From Datura wrightii (lineage: Eukaryota > Streptophyta > Magnoliopsida > Solanales > Solanaceae): a DNA stretch of 64,000 bases. Location of the stretch: contig JASDFA010000001.1 of NCBI GenBank assembly GCA_035772735.1, positions 76,534,001-76,598,000 on the forward strand, written 5' to 3'. The translations under genes and the position numbers were made by a program. How positions within the stretch are numbered: the stretch's first letter is position 1; every line of letters begins with the position of its first letter. Shown piece by piece: positions 11,186-21,560 of the stretch. Under the pieces are notes generated by a model. It saw nothing but the letters and a program-made list of their open reading frames with translations. It ran no database searches and was not told the DNA's origin.

Positions 11186-12681
11186 TTAATAATTGGGTTG
11201 TGGCTTCCAAGTATAGGTGGCAGCATCAAACTGCCAAGAAGCTGTCTCTTTGGTCATAGGTTGCAGTGTATCCTGTGGGAGTGATAGAGGTAGCTTGGGG
11301 CCTTGCACCACCCAATTGTCTGGAAAAGTGCGAAGCTCATTGTACGACATCGTCGCCACTCCACCAAGTGTCCCAGAAGGATCGACATCATACACCGAAC
11401 GCATTGGAGGTGGAGGAGGGTGGCTATGATGGGGTTCCTCATTTGACACTTGTTCTTACTCACTATTATAGCCTACCGACCAACCATCCAGCAGGCTTTT
11501 AGGTGCTTTGGACACCGCCTCAGGTTCACAAGGGTCTCTTGTTTTAAAGTACCCACTTTGCTCTCAAGGACATCAACTATAGAGCATAGGCTGGCCAATT
11601 TGTCTTTAGCAGGTTGCAAGGCTTTCTTAATGGCACTCTGTATCATAGAAGAAAGATCCTTGGCTAACTGCACTAGATGGTCCTCATGCATTTTGTCCCT
11701 TTGTGCAATGTTGAGTAAATCAGGAGGTGGAGAATTTTTGGGGCTCAGTTGGATAGAGTGGTGCAATCGTTGTGTGAGTGGATGCCGAAGATGATGGTAG
11801 AATAATGTTCCTTGTATACTTTGCCCACTTCATAGCTGGAGCCTCTTTTTCGGTTTTGGAGGTCAATGTAAACACACTGTTGGCCTACACCGTCCTATCC
11901 AATGGCCAGAAAAAAGGACAAGTTGCCCGCATACATAACATACACACCAGGTTAGGGAATGGCAATGCAGTGGCTCGTTTCTTGGCCTTGTGTTTGAATT
12001 GATGAGCAATAATCACCCCCACATGGATGTGTACATGATCCATTATGCAAGCAAGGAGAATGGAAACTTCAATTGGGACATCTAATGTATTCCGAGAGGG
12101 CATTAGCCTCGAGTAAACCAAATCTAACCACATACGTGCTTCAAATTTTAAGTCATGCTGATGAGTGAGGCCCTTAGAAGTGCCCATTGTGGTCAACCTT
12201 TTGCATTCAGGTTGGTTACCCATTGGAATTGATTTGCTTTGTTCTCCACTTTATTGCAGAATATTGGGTGAGATGGGATTGGCTCATTCTAATAAATAAA
12301 ATTGATTGCTTTTGGTGTTACAGGAACCTCTTGTCCTCGCACCCATACCGATGTGAGGCACGAGAATGCTTCAGTGCGGCCCCTTTGCTTCATTAGCTGT
12401 TGCCTTGCCCTATATGATGCATAGAATTCCTACACCAGCTCTGGAAGATATGGGTCAACTGGTATGGTAAATGGACCCCAATTGTGCGTCCCAATCTGAT
12501 GGTAGATATCTGGGCAAGCAATCTTGAAAGATTCTGCATCAAACTAGGCTTCTACATTTATGACACATTTTTCCTTAAAAGCTATATAAATCTCCTCCAT
12601 TCCTTCCAGCCCAAACCTAACTTGAGGGATATTGGTACGCGTTGATGCTTGGCCTGTTTGAGAGTACTGGGAGATAGACAT
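11186..12681 (-). pseudogene. Env-like / putative plant transposon-protein ORF of Ath-A, broken
   Basis: The minus-strand reading starts MSISQYSQTG near 12681 and continues through 'RFGLEGMEEIY', a stop, 'WGPFTIPVDPYLPE', a stop and 'EFYASY'. A core at 11885-12223 reads 'ARMWLDLVYSRLMPSRNTLD' and 'HIHVGVIIAHQF', then 'LPFPNLV'. It ends with an Ala/Lys/Leu-rich coiled-coil-like stretch (11473-11766) and a Pro/His-rich tail ending at 11186. The EFYA...INVG..I...LPFP pattern is, from memory, the plant putative transposon-protein domain (Pfam Transposase_32 type) found downstream of pol in Athila-type elements. Its function is unknown; it is not a transposase of this element in any demonstrated sense. 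At least two stops and several frameshifts disable it. Relatives lie at 42152-42449, 45551-46400 and 56230-58307. Confidence 0.75.
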
Positions 12682-12769
12682 GATTCTACAACTATAGGTT
12701 AGTAATGGGCCATAATGTGTAACTCGAGACTAAGGCAAACAGAAGAGATTAAGTAAGATTTTCGCAAGC

Positions 12770-12910
12770 TCAGGTGCCATCGGCGACCCATCAGTAAGAG
12801 GCAGTTGCATTTCACTAGTCTCCGATGACTCGCCGATTGGCACAGTGAAGAAAATAAACTTGGGATAATCGGCGTTTCATCGGCGGACCACCACTGGTGA
12901 TCCGCTTGCC
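12770..12910. repeat. Word patch upstream of env-like gene, Ath-A (AATCGGCG type)
   Basis: AATCGGCG at 12867-12874 and ATCGGCGG at 12879-12886 face their reverse complement CGCCGATT at 12831-12838. 'catcggcgaccc' lies at about 12779. The CGGCG/CGCCG core is shared with the LTR patch of the same element, not with the other families. Confidence 0.65.
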
Positions 12911-13434
12911 ACTGTTCTACATTTAGTCACCCACCCATCACCTCCTATATAAAAGCTAACCAATCACACTCATATCTCTGCAACAAAAGACAAATATTCC
13001 CTTAAAAAAGGTGTCAATCAATCCCTCATTGGGCAACTCACCCGGGTACACAGATTATACCTGGATATAAAGTGACCACAACAAAACAACATTCACACAT
13101 ACACAACAAAGAAGCAAAATAAAACGTGATAAGCATGACTAGAGAAAAATATTACCAATGTTATTAGGACCTTTGAAGCATGAGTGAGAGAGTTCTTACC
13201 TCCAGTGGACTGTGCTTTTGCAGCTTTGTGGAGGAATGAAGAGGATGAGGACAAGTGGGGTTTTTAAATTGAAAAGGAAGGGAAGTTGAATGGGTGCTTA
13301 GGTGGAAGGTACTAATAAGTGCTAGGTGGGAAGTAATGGGTCTTTTTGGGGAAAGGCAATCTGGGGAGAAGATGAAAGAAATGGGTAAATGGAAGAGTTT
13401 TTGGGAATTTTCGATATATGGTCTTTCCATTGGG

Positions 13435-13860
13435 GGCCACACCGACGGTCGCCGAAATGAGCCGGCAGTTTGCCACTATGTCCGCCGCTCACATTACCTG
13501 AACACAACTCTGAATGCAAAGTCAGCGGTTCACCGGTGTTCCATGAATCCCTTCCAGTGTTTTGCCGGATGAGGATCCGAAGCTTGATCCATTGCCAGGT
13601 ACTCTTGTTGAGAGCAACAACAAACAGGTAGTTCACGCTTTGTCATGGCGCTTCGCTAATTGGGAAGCAGGTTCACCTTAGGACCTTCAATTTGCTGGAT
13701 GGAATCGGCGTCCCAGTGGCACTTCACTGATTGGCACCAGTGGTTCGCTGATTTGGATTGTCACTTTACCTTGAATCCTTCAATGCACTAAGTAGGGCGG
13801 CGCTTGAACTGCGCTTCGCAAACTGTGATAAGTGTTTTGCCAGTTGCAACGCTGGTTGGT
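13435..13860. repeat. Word patch downstream of integrase, Ath-A
   Basis: It includes AGCGGTTCACCGGTG at 13524-13538, 'gagccggcagtttgcc', 'aatcggcgtccc' and repeated 'tggcgcttcgc', 'cacttcactgattggcacc' and 'tggttcgctgattt' phrases. The same vocabulary (tggc/gcca, cggttcac, gattgg) occurs in the LTR patches at 9000-9330 and 28560-28880. Confidence 0.6.
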
Positions 13861-13952
13861 TATTCATCCTGTAGTGCACCCTTCCTATCATAAAAAAATC
13901 AAAAACAACAAAGCATATGAGAGAGAAGAAAAAAATGAAAAAAATGAAAGAT

Positions 13953-14000
13953 GCTTGGGTTTCCTCACAAGAAGCTCCTTATTTAACGTTGCGGCATGAC
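13953..14000 (-). other. Conserved post-integrase motif of Athila-type elements
   Basis: 'cttgggtttcctcacaag' followed by 'ttaacgttgcggcatgac' lies directly after the integrase stop codon. The same motif occurs twice at 59748-59883 in Ath-C. I recall this block as common just after pol in plant Athila-type elements; its role is unknown. Confidence 0.6.
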
Positions 14001-14016
14001 GAAAGTTCCTCCAATC

Positions 14017-14194
14017 CTATGGCTCATCCAGATACACCACCTCTATTCGGCCAACTTCTTCCAACACCCCCAAATACCTTTTAACCCTTTTACCATTTTC
14101 TTTGAACTTGTTCCCATTCTCACTATAGAGTTCGATGTCTTTGTTCTCGTACACCTGAGAAATCTTAAAAGGTCCTGACCATTTAGACATTAAC
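14017..14194 (-). pseudogene. C-terminal end of Ath-A integrase, separated by Tek-2
   Basis: The minus strand reads 'SGPFKISQVYENKDIELYS' and ends 'VVYLDEP' with a stop at 14017-14019. This is the typical extreme C terminus of Athila/Tat integrases. The rest of the gene lies at 23900-24800. The frame on both sides of Tek-2 agrees once one copy of the TTAAC target duplication is discounted, which shows that a single insertion split the gene. Confidence 0.9.
14190..14194. repeat. Target-site duplication TTAAC, left copy (Tek-2)
   Basis: The identical TTAAC lies at 23900-23904 immediately outside the other end of Tek-2. A 5-bp duplication is standard for gypsy integrases. Confidence 0.92.
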
Positions 14195-16470
14195 TGTCAT
14201 GACCCCGAATGTACACCCGGATCATAGACATGGGACAAAGACCCCGAGAGACCCCAATTCAACCCATAGCATGAGCGTACATCTAGCCCAATAACATAAG
14301 CGGAAGACTTAGAATAAGAAAACATAAACATGTCATAAATGCAGAGAAAGGACAAGACATAATCCATACATGACGGCTGAATACGACTTGTAGTTTGAAA
14401 AACCTCTAATCATGAAAGACGGGTTGATGAGACAACTCCCTAACTAACCCAACAATTATGAAACCGAAAGAAAAGCATAGAGTCTGAACATATGGCCCTC
14501 GGAACATAAGGACTTACCAAATAATATGATAGCGAACTCTGAGGAGCTACTAAGGAGGGTGAGCCTGAGAGTCAGGTCCTGTATCATGAAAGATACAACA
14601 TAAAAAGTATGCGGTCAGTACGTGGAATGTGTTGAGTATGCAAGGTAAGTAAAATAAATATTTAAAACATATAAAACTCATAAATAATAATAAAAGTAGG
14701 ACATCATTCTCATATACTAAACATCATAATATAACATAAGGCTCAAGGTTTTCAAAATATTCGTAATACAATTGTAATCATAATCATAAGAGAAAGGCTT
14801 TATTGAACATGACTTGAGCCAATATACATAGTCGTAAACATGCATAAATGATGAGGAGTAGTGGGAGATTCTCTTAACTGACATACCCCTTATAAACACA
14901 CATGAAGCCCGACTTACAACTCTAGTCGGGAAGGTGTCCGTACCTTGCCAAAGGTAGGACCATGAAAGTGTGATATCACCATGAAATAGGCCATTTGGGC
15001 AGGAGACAGTCATGAAAAGGGTCCCAAAATACCTACGGTAGCACGTAGTTCATGAGATCCAAGGCTTAACCTGAGCCCCGAACCTACTCGATGTTCGATA
15101 CTACTCCCAAAATACATATAGTGCTCATAGTATATCATGCATGAACTAATGGGATAGTTAAATCATGATAATCATAAACATACTTGTACATACATGAACT
15201 AGCCATGAAATGAGGCCCATGAGTCGGCCAAAACATAATTCATGATTCATAAGGTTCATATATACTTGTAAATCATGCATATAGCTTCAAATTCATAAAA
15301 TCATGATGGGTAATATCATAAATCCATAATTCAAATCCTAAATCATGCTGGGTTCGTAAATATCATTATTTGAAGAAAAGATCATAAATTGATCCGTCAT
15401 GAGTCATGCATAATTAGGCTTAATTACATTGAAATCAAAATTGATAAAATTAATAATGGTTTAAATAATGAAAACTGATCTAAAACCCATAGATTTTAAT
15501 GAGATTCTAAAATCACAAAACCCATTATCAAATTATTAGACTTTTATAAAAATCATCTTCAAAACCCCATGTGTTTTTGACAAATTTTTTGTAAAAATCA
15601 TAAAGGATGGGCATGGTTGCTTAAGAAATCACCCATTGATAGCCTTACATACCTGGGACAACTAATTCTTAACTTACCTTGAAAGCCCAAGAAGGAAATT
15701 GAAAGAATTGAAGAGAAGAGCCTTGAATCAGTTTTGATTACCTCTCAATATTCTTGCATGCATGAATGTGGACTTAGAATAAATTATCCCCCCCTAAAAC
15801 CCACCTTCCATGCGTCAAAACGATGTAGTTTAGGGTCTCTTAGCATGAAAAAGTCAAAAATGTCCTTAATGAATCTACCCTGAAAACTGGCCGGGTTGAA
15901 GTAACGAACGAAACCAATGTGTCGTTAGATCTAACGATGACCCGTTCTGACGCTCGTGGTTTGCACTGTTGTAGCTTACCTCCGGAACTAACCAACGGAC
16001 AACAGGACAACTTGTCCTCTGAAACAACGATCCATTACATCGTTCGTTGTTTTCTCATTACAAAAGTCGAACCTGCTTATCACGAGCCTCACCACGACTC
16101 GTGGTTGCTTCCAACGAGTCGTGGTCTTGATCCGTCATCTACTCTGGAATTTCTTCAACAAAAACAACAACCGGTAACAATGGGTCATTATAGCTCACCA
16201 TGAATTGTTGGTAGACCCATTGTATCCCACCTGCTAAAATCAAGGCTTCCCTACGACTAAAAAGGACGGCTATTGTATTTCACAACGGGTCGTCATACCA
16301 CCCGTTGTCTCCATTGCCACCAAACTCCCGTAACCAACGACTACATATAACGACCTGTGGTTTGATACCACGAGTTGTTCCATGGTCCGTTCTGTGAAAT
16401 TTTCCCCATTTCAGTAGTTTTCAACTTTTAAACTTTCGGGTCTATTGTCAAGAAATTTCGGGGTATTATA
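14195..16470 (-). mobile_element. 3' LTR of Tek-2
   Basis: It is collinear with 21561-23899 over its whole length. The outer end reads TGTCATGACC. The inner end has TGCAATACCCC-type sequence decayed to 'tataatacccc'. About 60 bases shorter than its partner, mainly because of small indels around 16190-16300. Confidence 0.9.
15890..16400. repeat. Word patch in Tek-2 3' LTR (ACCACGACTCGTGGT type)
   Basis: ACCACGACTCGTGGT at 16091-16105 is a palindrome around a central C. Variants follow at once ('aacgagtcgtggtc') and around it ('aacgatgacccgttc', 'acaacgggtcgtc', 'ccacgagttgttcc'). It lies near the U3 end of the LTR, with the equivalent at 23270-23830. Confidence 0.7.
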
Positions 16471-16500
16471 ATATCTCCCCCTTGGGAACATTCATTCTCG
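16471..16500 (-). other. Polypurine tract of Tek-2
   Basis: On the minus strand 'gaatgttcccaagggggaga' abuts the 3' LTR. It has the expected position and composition for second-strand priming. The equivalent in Tek-3 is at 39720-39746. Confidence 0.75.
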
Positions 16501-18228
16501 AATGTAGGAAAAAGGCAGAAATGGAGCATGCAATTATCATATTCAAACAACAATCATTTAAACCGAAACTTTACGGAATGACTACCTCTGATTCATAACA
16601 CATAGATGAATTGATCTCATGCTTCACATACACATTCATACACATAAAGGAAACTTGAACACATGAACTAAACATGAAAACTAAATATAGTCATAGAGCA
16701 CAACTGATACCTCAAGTCGAAACAGAGCCGGTAGAGAATAAATGCGGGTATCTAGCCATCATGTCCGCTTCGGCTTCTATGTAGCTCCTTCAACATGCTG
16801 ATTTCTCCATAGTACTTTAACTGAAGAAACTTCTTTGCTCCTTTGTCTCCGAACTTGACGGTCTAATATTTCCACGGGAACTTGTTCATAGCTGAGCCTA
16901 TCATTTACACTGATGTGGTCCGTCGAGACTACTAGAGATGGATCTCCCAAGCACTTCATCGAAAGCGACACATGAAACACGGGATGCACAGAAGATCACT
17001 CTAAGGACTGGTCTGACTCATACGCTACCTTACCAACTCTTCTCGTAACCTATTATGCACCAACATAGCGGCGGTTGAGTTTTCCTTTCTTCCCAAACCG
17101 CATGACTCCCTTCATGGGAGATAACTTTAGAAATACCCAATCGTCTACCTCGAACTCCAGATCTTTCTCCTCACATCAACATATGATTTCTGATGACTTT
17201 GCGTGGTCTTTAACTGATCCCTTATCTACTAAACCTTTTCCATGACATTATGAATCGAATTAGGCCCTATGATAGATACCTCACCAACCTCAAACCATCC
17301 AATGGGCGATCTACACCTTTGTCCATAAAGAGCCTCGCACGGTGCCATTCGGATGCTAGAGTGATAGCTGTTATTATAAGCAAATTCGATGAAGAGCAAA
17401 TGATCATCCAAGCTACCTTTGAAATCCATCACACATTCTCTCAACATATACTCGAAAGTCTGGATTGTTTGCTCGGCTTGACCATCCGTTTACGGATGAA
17501 AGGCTGTGCTGAGCTTAACTTGGTCCCAAGCCCCTTATGAAATGACTGCCAAAACTGGGAGGTAAACTAAGTACCTCGGTCTATAATAATAAACAAGGGC
17601 ACTCCATGTAACTGAACCAACTCGCGAATATACAACTTGGCATAATCATCCGCTAAATTTGTGGTTTTGATCGATAGAAAGTGTGTAGCCTTGGTCAACT
17701 TGTCTACCACTACCCATATAGAATTGTATTGTTGGTGAGTACGAGTAGGCCAGTAATGAAATCCATATTAACCTCTTCCCACTTCCAAATGGGAATGCTA
17801 ATGTCCTGAAGTACGCCTCCTGGCCTTTGATGCTCGAGTTTCACTTGCTGACAGTTTGGGCACTTGGCTACGAATTCTGCAATATCCTTCTTCATGTCGT
17901 TCCACCAATATATTTACCACAAATCATGATACATCTTGGTGGCACACGGATTGATAGAGTACCTTGATCCATGTGCCTTATGCAATATCCGATCCCTCAA
18001 ATCATCTACATCTGGAACGCACAGACGACCCTGGTACCTCAACACACCATCTCCCCCTTGGGAGAAAACCTCCACCTACTAACTCCGGATGGCTTCTTTC
18101 AGCTTTACCAACATTGAATCCTCATCTTTTCTAGCCTTCACATCAGTCACTGAGGACGATTCGGATCCGTTTTGCACAACAACGCCGCCATAGATCGAGT
18201 AAACCAATCTAACTCCCAACCATGAATG
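16501..18228 (-). pseudogene. Tek-2 integrase with chromodomain-like C terminus, broken
   Basis: Integrase inserts element cDNA into chromatin in the nucleus. Visible parts, from the 5' side: the zinc-finger end 'AKCPNCQQVKLEHQRPGGV' and 'MDFITGL' (first catalytic Asp) in 17710-17895; the 'DRGT*FTS' block with the second Asp near 17570, where a TAG at 17567-17569 replaces a Gln codon; the catalytic Glu block and 'ECVMDFKGSLDDHLLFIEF' in 17229-17447; and 'HPVFHVSL...EILDRQVRRQR...SVKVLWRNQHVEG' in 16777-16989, the Tekay-type tail. The conserved Trp of the final motif is replaced by a stop. At least four frameshifts or stops separate these parts. Chromodomain tails of this kind are thought to direct insertion to heterochromatin. 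Confidence 0.9.
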
Positions 18229-18700
18229 TCAATGGACATCTTTCACCAACTCCTTCTTTCCCTCATCCACATGGGACACACACTCCATAGAGAGCCTATT
18301 AAGTGCATCCGCTACCACATTAGCCTTACCCAGGTGGTAAAGAACACTCATATCGTAGTCCTTGAGTAACTCCAACCACCTCCTTTGTCTAAGATTGAGA
18401 TCATTCTGCGGAAACATATATTGCAAGCTCTTGTGATCCATAAATACATCCACATGGACCCCATACAAGTAGTGCTGCCATATCTTCAATGCAAACACCA
18501 CTGCGGCCAACTCAAGATCATGGGTCGGGTAATTCTTTTCATGGATTTTCAACTATCTTGAGGCATACGCTATCACCTTCCCATGCTCCATCAACACACA
18601 CCAAAGTACGATTCTCAAAGAATCATTATATACTACAAAACCATCGGTACCCTCGGGTAGGGTCAATATTGGTGCTGAAGTGTGTCTAGTCTTCAACTCT
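18229..18700 (-). pseudogene. Tek-2 RNase H domain, broken
   Basis: It degrades the RNA strand during reverse transcription. The sequence 'EKNYPTHDLELAAVVFALK' and 'DHKSLQYMFPQNDLNLRQRR', then 'KANVVADALNRLS', is typical Ty3/gypsy RNase H. The usual 'TDHKSL' reads 'MDHKSL' here. The upstream part at 18553-18765 ('GFVVYNDSLRIVLWCVLMEH') has Asn where the first catalytic Asp (FVVYSDAS-type) is expected. A stop separates the two parts. Confidence 0.88.
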
Positions 18701-19623
18701 TGGAAGCTTTTCTCACAAGTCTCCGACCATTGGAACCTTCCCTTTTTCTGAGTCAACCTGGTCAATGGTGCTGCAATTGATGAAAATCCCCCAACAAACC
18801 TCTGATAGTAGCCTGCTAGGCCTAAGAAAACCCAAATTTATGAAGGATTCACTGGTATGGGCCAATTCTTTACCACTTCACGTATAGGAGAATCCAGCCT
18901 TATGCCCTCACTCAATACCACATGGCCTAAAAATGCCATGGAGTCCAACCAAAATTCACACTTGCTGAACTTTTCATACAACTGACGATCCTTGAGGGTC
19001 TGAAGCACTACTCTCAAGTGAGCGGCATGCTCCTCCTCGCTCTGAGAGTATATAAGGATATCATTGATGAACACGATCACGAACATGTCTAGATATTTCT
19101 TGAACACCCTGTTGATCAGGTCCATAAAAGCTGCAGGGGCATTTGATGGTCCAAAAGACATAAATACAAACTCATAATGGCCATACCATGTCCTAAAGGT
19201 TGTCTTTGGGATATCACATTCCTGAACCCTGGGCTGATGATACCTAGACCTGAGATCTATCTTTGAGAAACATCTAGCACCCTGGAGTTGGTCAAACAAA
19301 GCATCAATCCTGGGTAAGGGGTACTTATTCTTGATGGTGACCTTGTTCAATTGCCAGTAACTAACACACATGCGAAGGGAACCATCCTTCTTCCGGATAA
19401 ATAATACTGGTGCACCCCATGGAGACTTGCTCGGCTTGATAAAACCCTTATCTAACAAGTCCTTCAACTGCTCCTTTAACTCTTTTAGCTCGGCTGGAGC
19501 TAACCTATACGGAGGAATAGAGATGGGTTGCGTATAGCCTAAGAGATCAATGCCAACATCAATTTTCCTCTCAAGAGGAACACTTGGCAGATCATTGGGA
19601 AAAACCTCCTGATACTCACACAC
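18701..19623 (-). pseudogene. Tek-2 reverse transcriptase, catalytic Asp changed
   Basis: A 261-codon open stretch (18838-19623) covers the fingers and palm: 'EYQEVFPNDLPSVP', 'GFIKPSKSPWGAPVLFIRKK', 'LNKVTIKNKYPLPRIDALFD', 'GARCFSKIDLRSRYHQ'. The active-site box reads FIND in place of the FIDD seen in Tek-3, so one of the two metal-binding aspartates is lost. 'LRSRYHQPRV' also departs from the usual 'LRSGYHQL'. The coding frame is otherwise the longest in the window, but this copy could not polymerise. Confidence 0.93.
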
Positions 19624-20130
19624 TACCGAAACTGACTGAATAGTTGGGGTCTCGAACTCAACATCCTTAACCCTATTAGGTGATACATGTATCCCTTAGA
19701 AATCATTTTCTTGGCCTTAAGATATGAAATAAACTGACCGGCTAGTACAACTGAATTACCCTTCCACTCTAAAACTACCTTACCCGGAAATTCGAATTCC
19801 ACCGCACGGGTCCTATAATTGACCAAGCATAACACGCAAACAACAAATCCATGCCAAGAATGAGGTCAAAGTCAGTCATAGCTAACTCTACTAAGTCTTC
19901 GGAGGTGACCTTATACAATACTGTAATGGGGCAACCTCAATACACCCGCCTAGCTACCACTGAATCACCGACTAGAGTAGAGACTGAGAACGGTTCTGAT
20001 AGGATTTCAGGGCTAACTCCATAACTACTAGAAATATAGGGAGTCAAAAAAGACAAAGTAGCTCCTGGATCTAACAAGGCATAAACATAAATATGGAAGA
20101 CTTGTAACATACCAGTGACCACCTCTGGCG
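19624..20130 (-). pseudogene. Tek-2 aspartic protease and linker, broken
   Basis: The retropepsin motif 'ALLDPGATLSFLTPYIS' lies near 20085. The linker 'FPGKVVLEWKGNSVV', 'AGQFISYLKAKKMISKG', found in all Tekay polyproteins, leads into the reverse transcriptase. A frameshift or stop near 19835-19937 divides the domain. Confidence 0.85.
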
Positions 20131-20269
20131 AAGCCTCTTGCTCCTGGCGGGGCACTAAAGCATAAAACCTATTTTGGCGCTGACTGCCTGATGAAATAGT
20201 AGAGGCACCCTGCTGAGGGGGACGTGCTTCTGGAGCGGTAGAACTGGCTGTGTTCACATGGCCTCCACC

Positions 20270-21351
20270 GACCCCTAATCTAGCTGAGGGGCAATCCTTA
20301 AGTCTGTGTTCGGGTTTGCCACACTTGAAACAAGCATCTGAGCCATCTAAGCACCTCCCGAGATGGTTCTTGCTGCACTTCGCACAAGCTAGAAAAGTGT
20401 GCTCCACCTGCATGTTGCCTTGATCTGTCGAGCCTAAAGCACTGCTCCTCTGATCTCCCCTAAACATAGATGGCATGCTGGTCGATGATGGAGCTGGGGC
20501 GATAGACTTGTGCTGAGACTGTTGATGCTGTCCACCTTCTAACCTGACCTGAGAAGTTCCATAACTGTCGGTCCTAGCCCTCTTAGACTCCCTCTACCTT
20601 CGGTATACCAAATTCATTTGTTGAGCATGCAGCACAATGCGGGGAAAGTCGATATCCCGATGTAGCATGGTGATCCTGCAATCCTTCTCAAAATTATCCG
20701 CCACCCCATGCACAAAATGACTCACCCTATCCCTCTGGTTCGCCACCAATTCTGGAGCATACTTAAATAATCGAGTGAACTCTAATGCATAGTTCTGAAC
20801 AGACATGTTACCCTGCTTCAATTTAACAAACTCGGCCGCCTTGAGCTCCCTCATCTCCCAAAGGAAAAACTGATCCAAAATACCGCGTGGAATTCTTCCC
20901 AACCTATCGGGCCTGCACTCATTGCCCTGGCATCTCTCCATTGCTTAAACCATATAGGAGCACCCCCTTTAGATGATAGGAGGTCAAGTCAACACACTCT
21001 CCATTGTTCACCCCCATAACCTAGGTGATCTTCAGAATCACCTTAAAGAAATCATGGGGATCCTCGTCCATCTTTGACCCCGTGAACTCAGGAGGGCTCA
21101 TCCTCAAGCAATCCCTCACCCTGGCTACCGTCGCATTCCCGTTCTAAGGGTAATGCGCCACTGTTTGATTTTGAACCCGGGTCATCATGGCCTGTGCCAG
21201 CATCTGAATCGCTGCCCTAATCTTAGTGTGTGCAGCTAGCTCTGGTGTGCTCCTCGTGAAAGGGTGGGGTTGGCTGATGATCCTCACCATTGGGACCCTC
21301 ATGATCATTATCATTACCATTTCTTCTGGTGTTCACGCGGCGTGAAGGCAT
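20270..21351 (-). pseudogene. Tek-2 gag, broken
   Basis: The start MPSRRVNTRRNGND is at 21351. The frame is shifted near 21225, passes a TAG at 21144-21146 (Gln in relatives), and continues as the capsid-type region at 20594-20941 ('ELKAAEFVKLKQGNMSVQNY', 'YALEFTRLFKYAPELV'). Then comes a zinc knuckle in 20290-20400: 'CAKCSKNHLGRC' followed by 'CFKCGKPEHRLKDC', the CCHC box that binds RNA during packaging. Length and order match Tek-3 gag. Confidence 0.9.
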
Positions 21352-21544
21352 GATGCTGCAAACATGAATAGCATGAAGTAGAATGGTAGAGGACTTTTCA
21401 TCACATGACATAGATCATGAAAGAAAGGAACATTTCCTAAATGTCTCGTAGCCTCTCCTTCATAAGTGTGGCGCGCTTCACACCCATGAAAAAGACTCTA
21501 AGCAATGCGGCTTTCAGACACCCTAGGACACTTCAAAACCTATG

Positions 21545-21559
21545 GCTTTGATACCAAGT
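21545..21559 (-). other. Primer-binding site (initiator tRNA-Met type), Tek-2
   Basis: On the minus strand it reads 'cttggtatcaaagc', one base from the canonical site, directly after the 5' LTR. Confidence 0.85.
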
Positions 21560-21560
21560 T

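Larger units (their letters stand above)
12682..13952 (-). other. Ath-A noncoding spacer between integrase and env-like gene
   Basis: No coding trace. It holds two word patches (12770-12910 and 13435-13860) separated by about 500 bases of plain AT-rich sequence. A 92-104 codon reading around 13164-13636 crosses the second patch and has no homology I recognise. Confidence 0.55.

Noticed and set aside
11885..12223. A DNA-transposon (cut-and-paste) transposase
   Set aside because: The domain name of this family suggests a transposase, but the ORF lies inside an LTR element between integrase and 3' LTR, with no terminal inverted repeats.
13294..13636. Overlapping 92-104 codon frames on both strands
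   Set aside because: They cross a word patch and AT-rich spacer and match no retroelement protein.
18838..19623. A functional host-domesticated reverse transcriptase gene
   Set aside because: It is in a complete element with LTRs and a target duplication, has a changed active site, and is bordered by stops.
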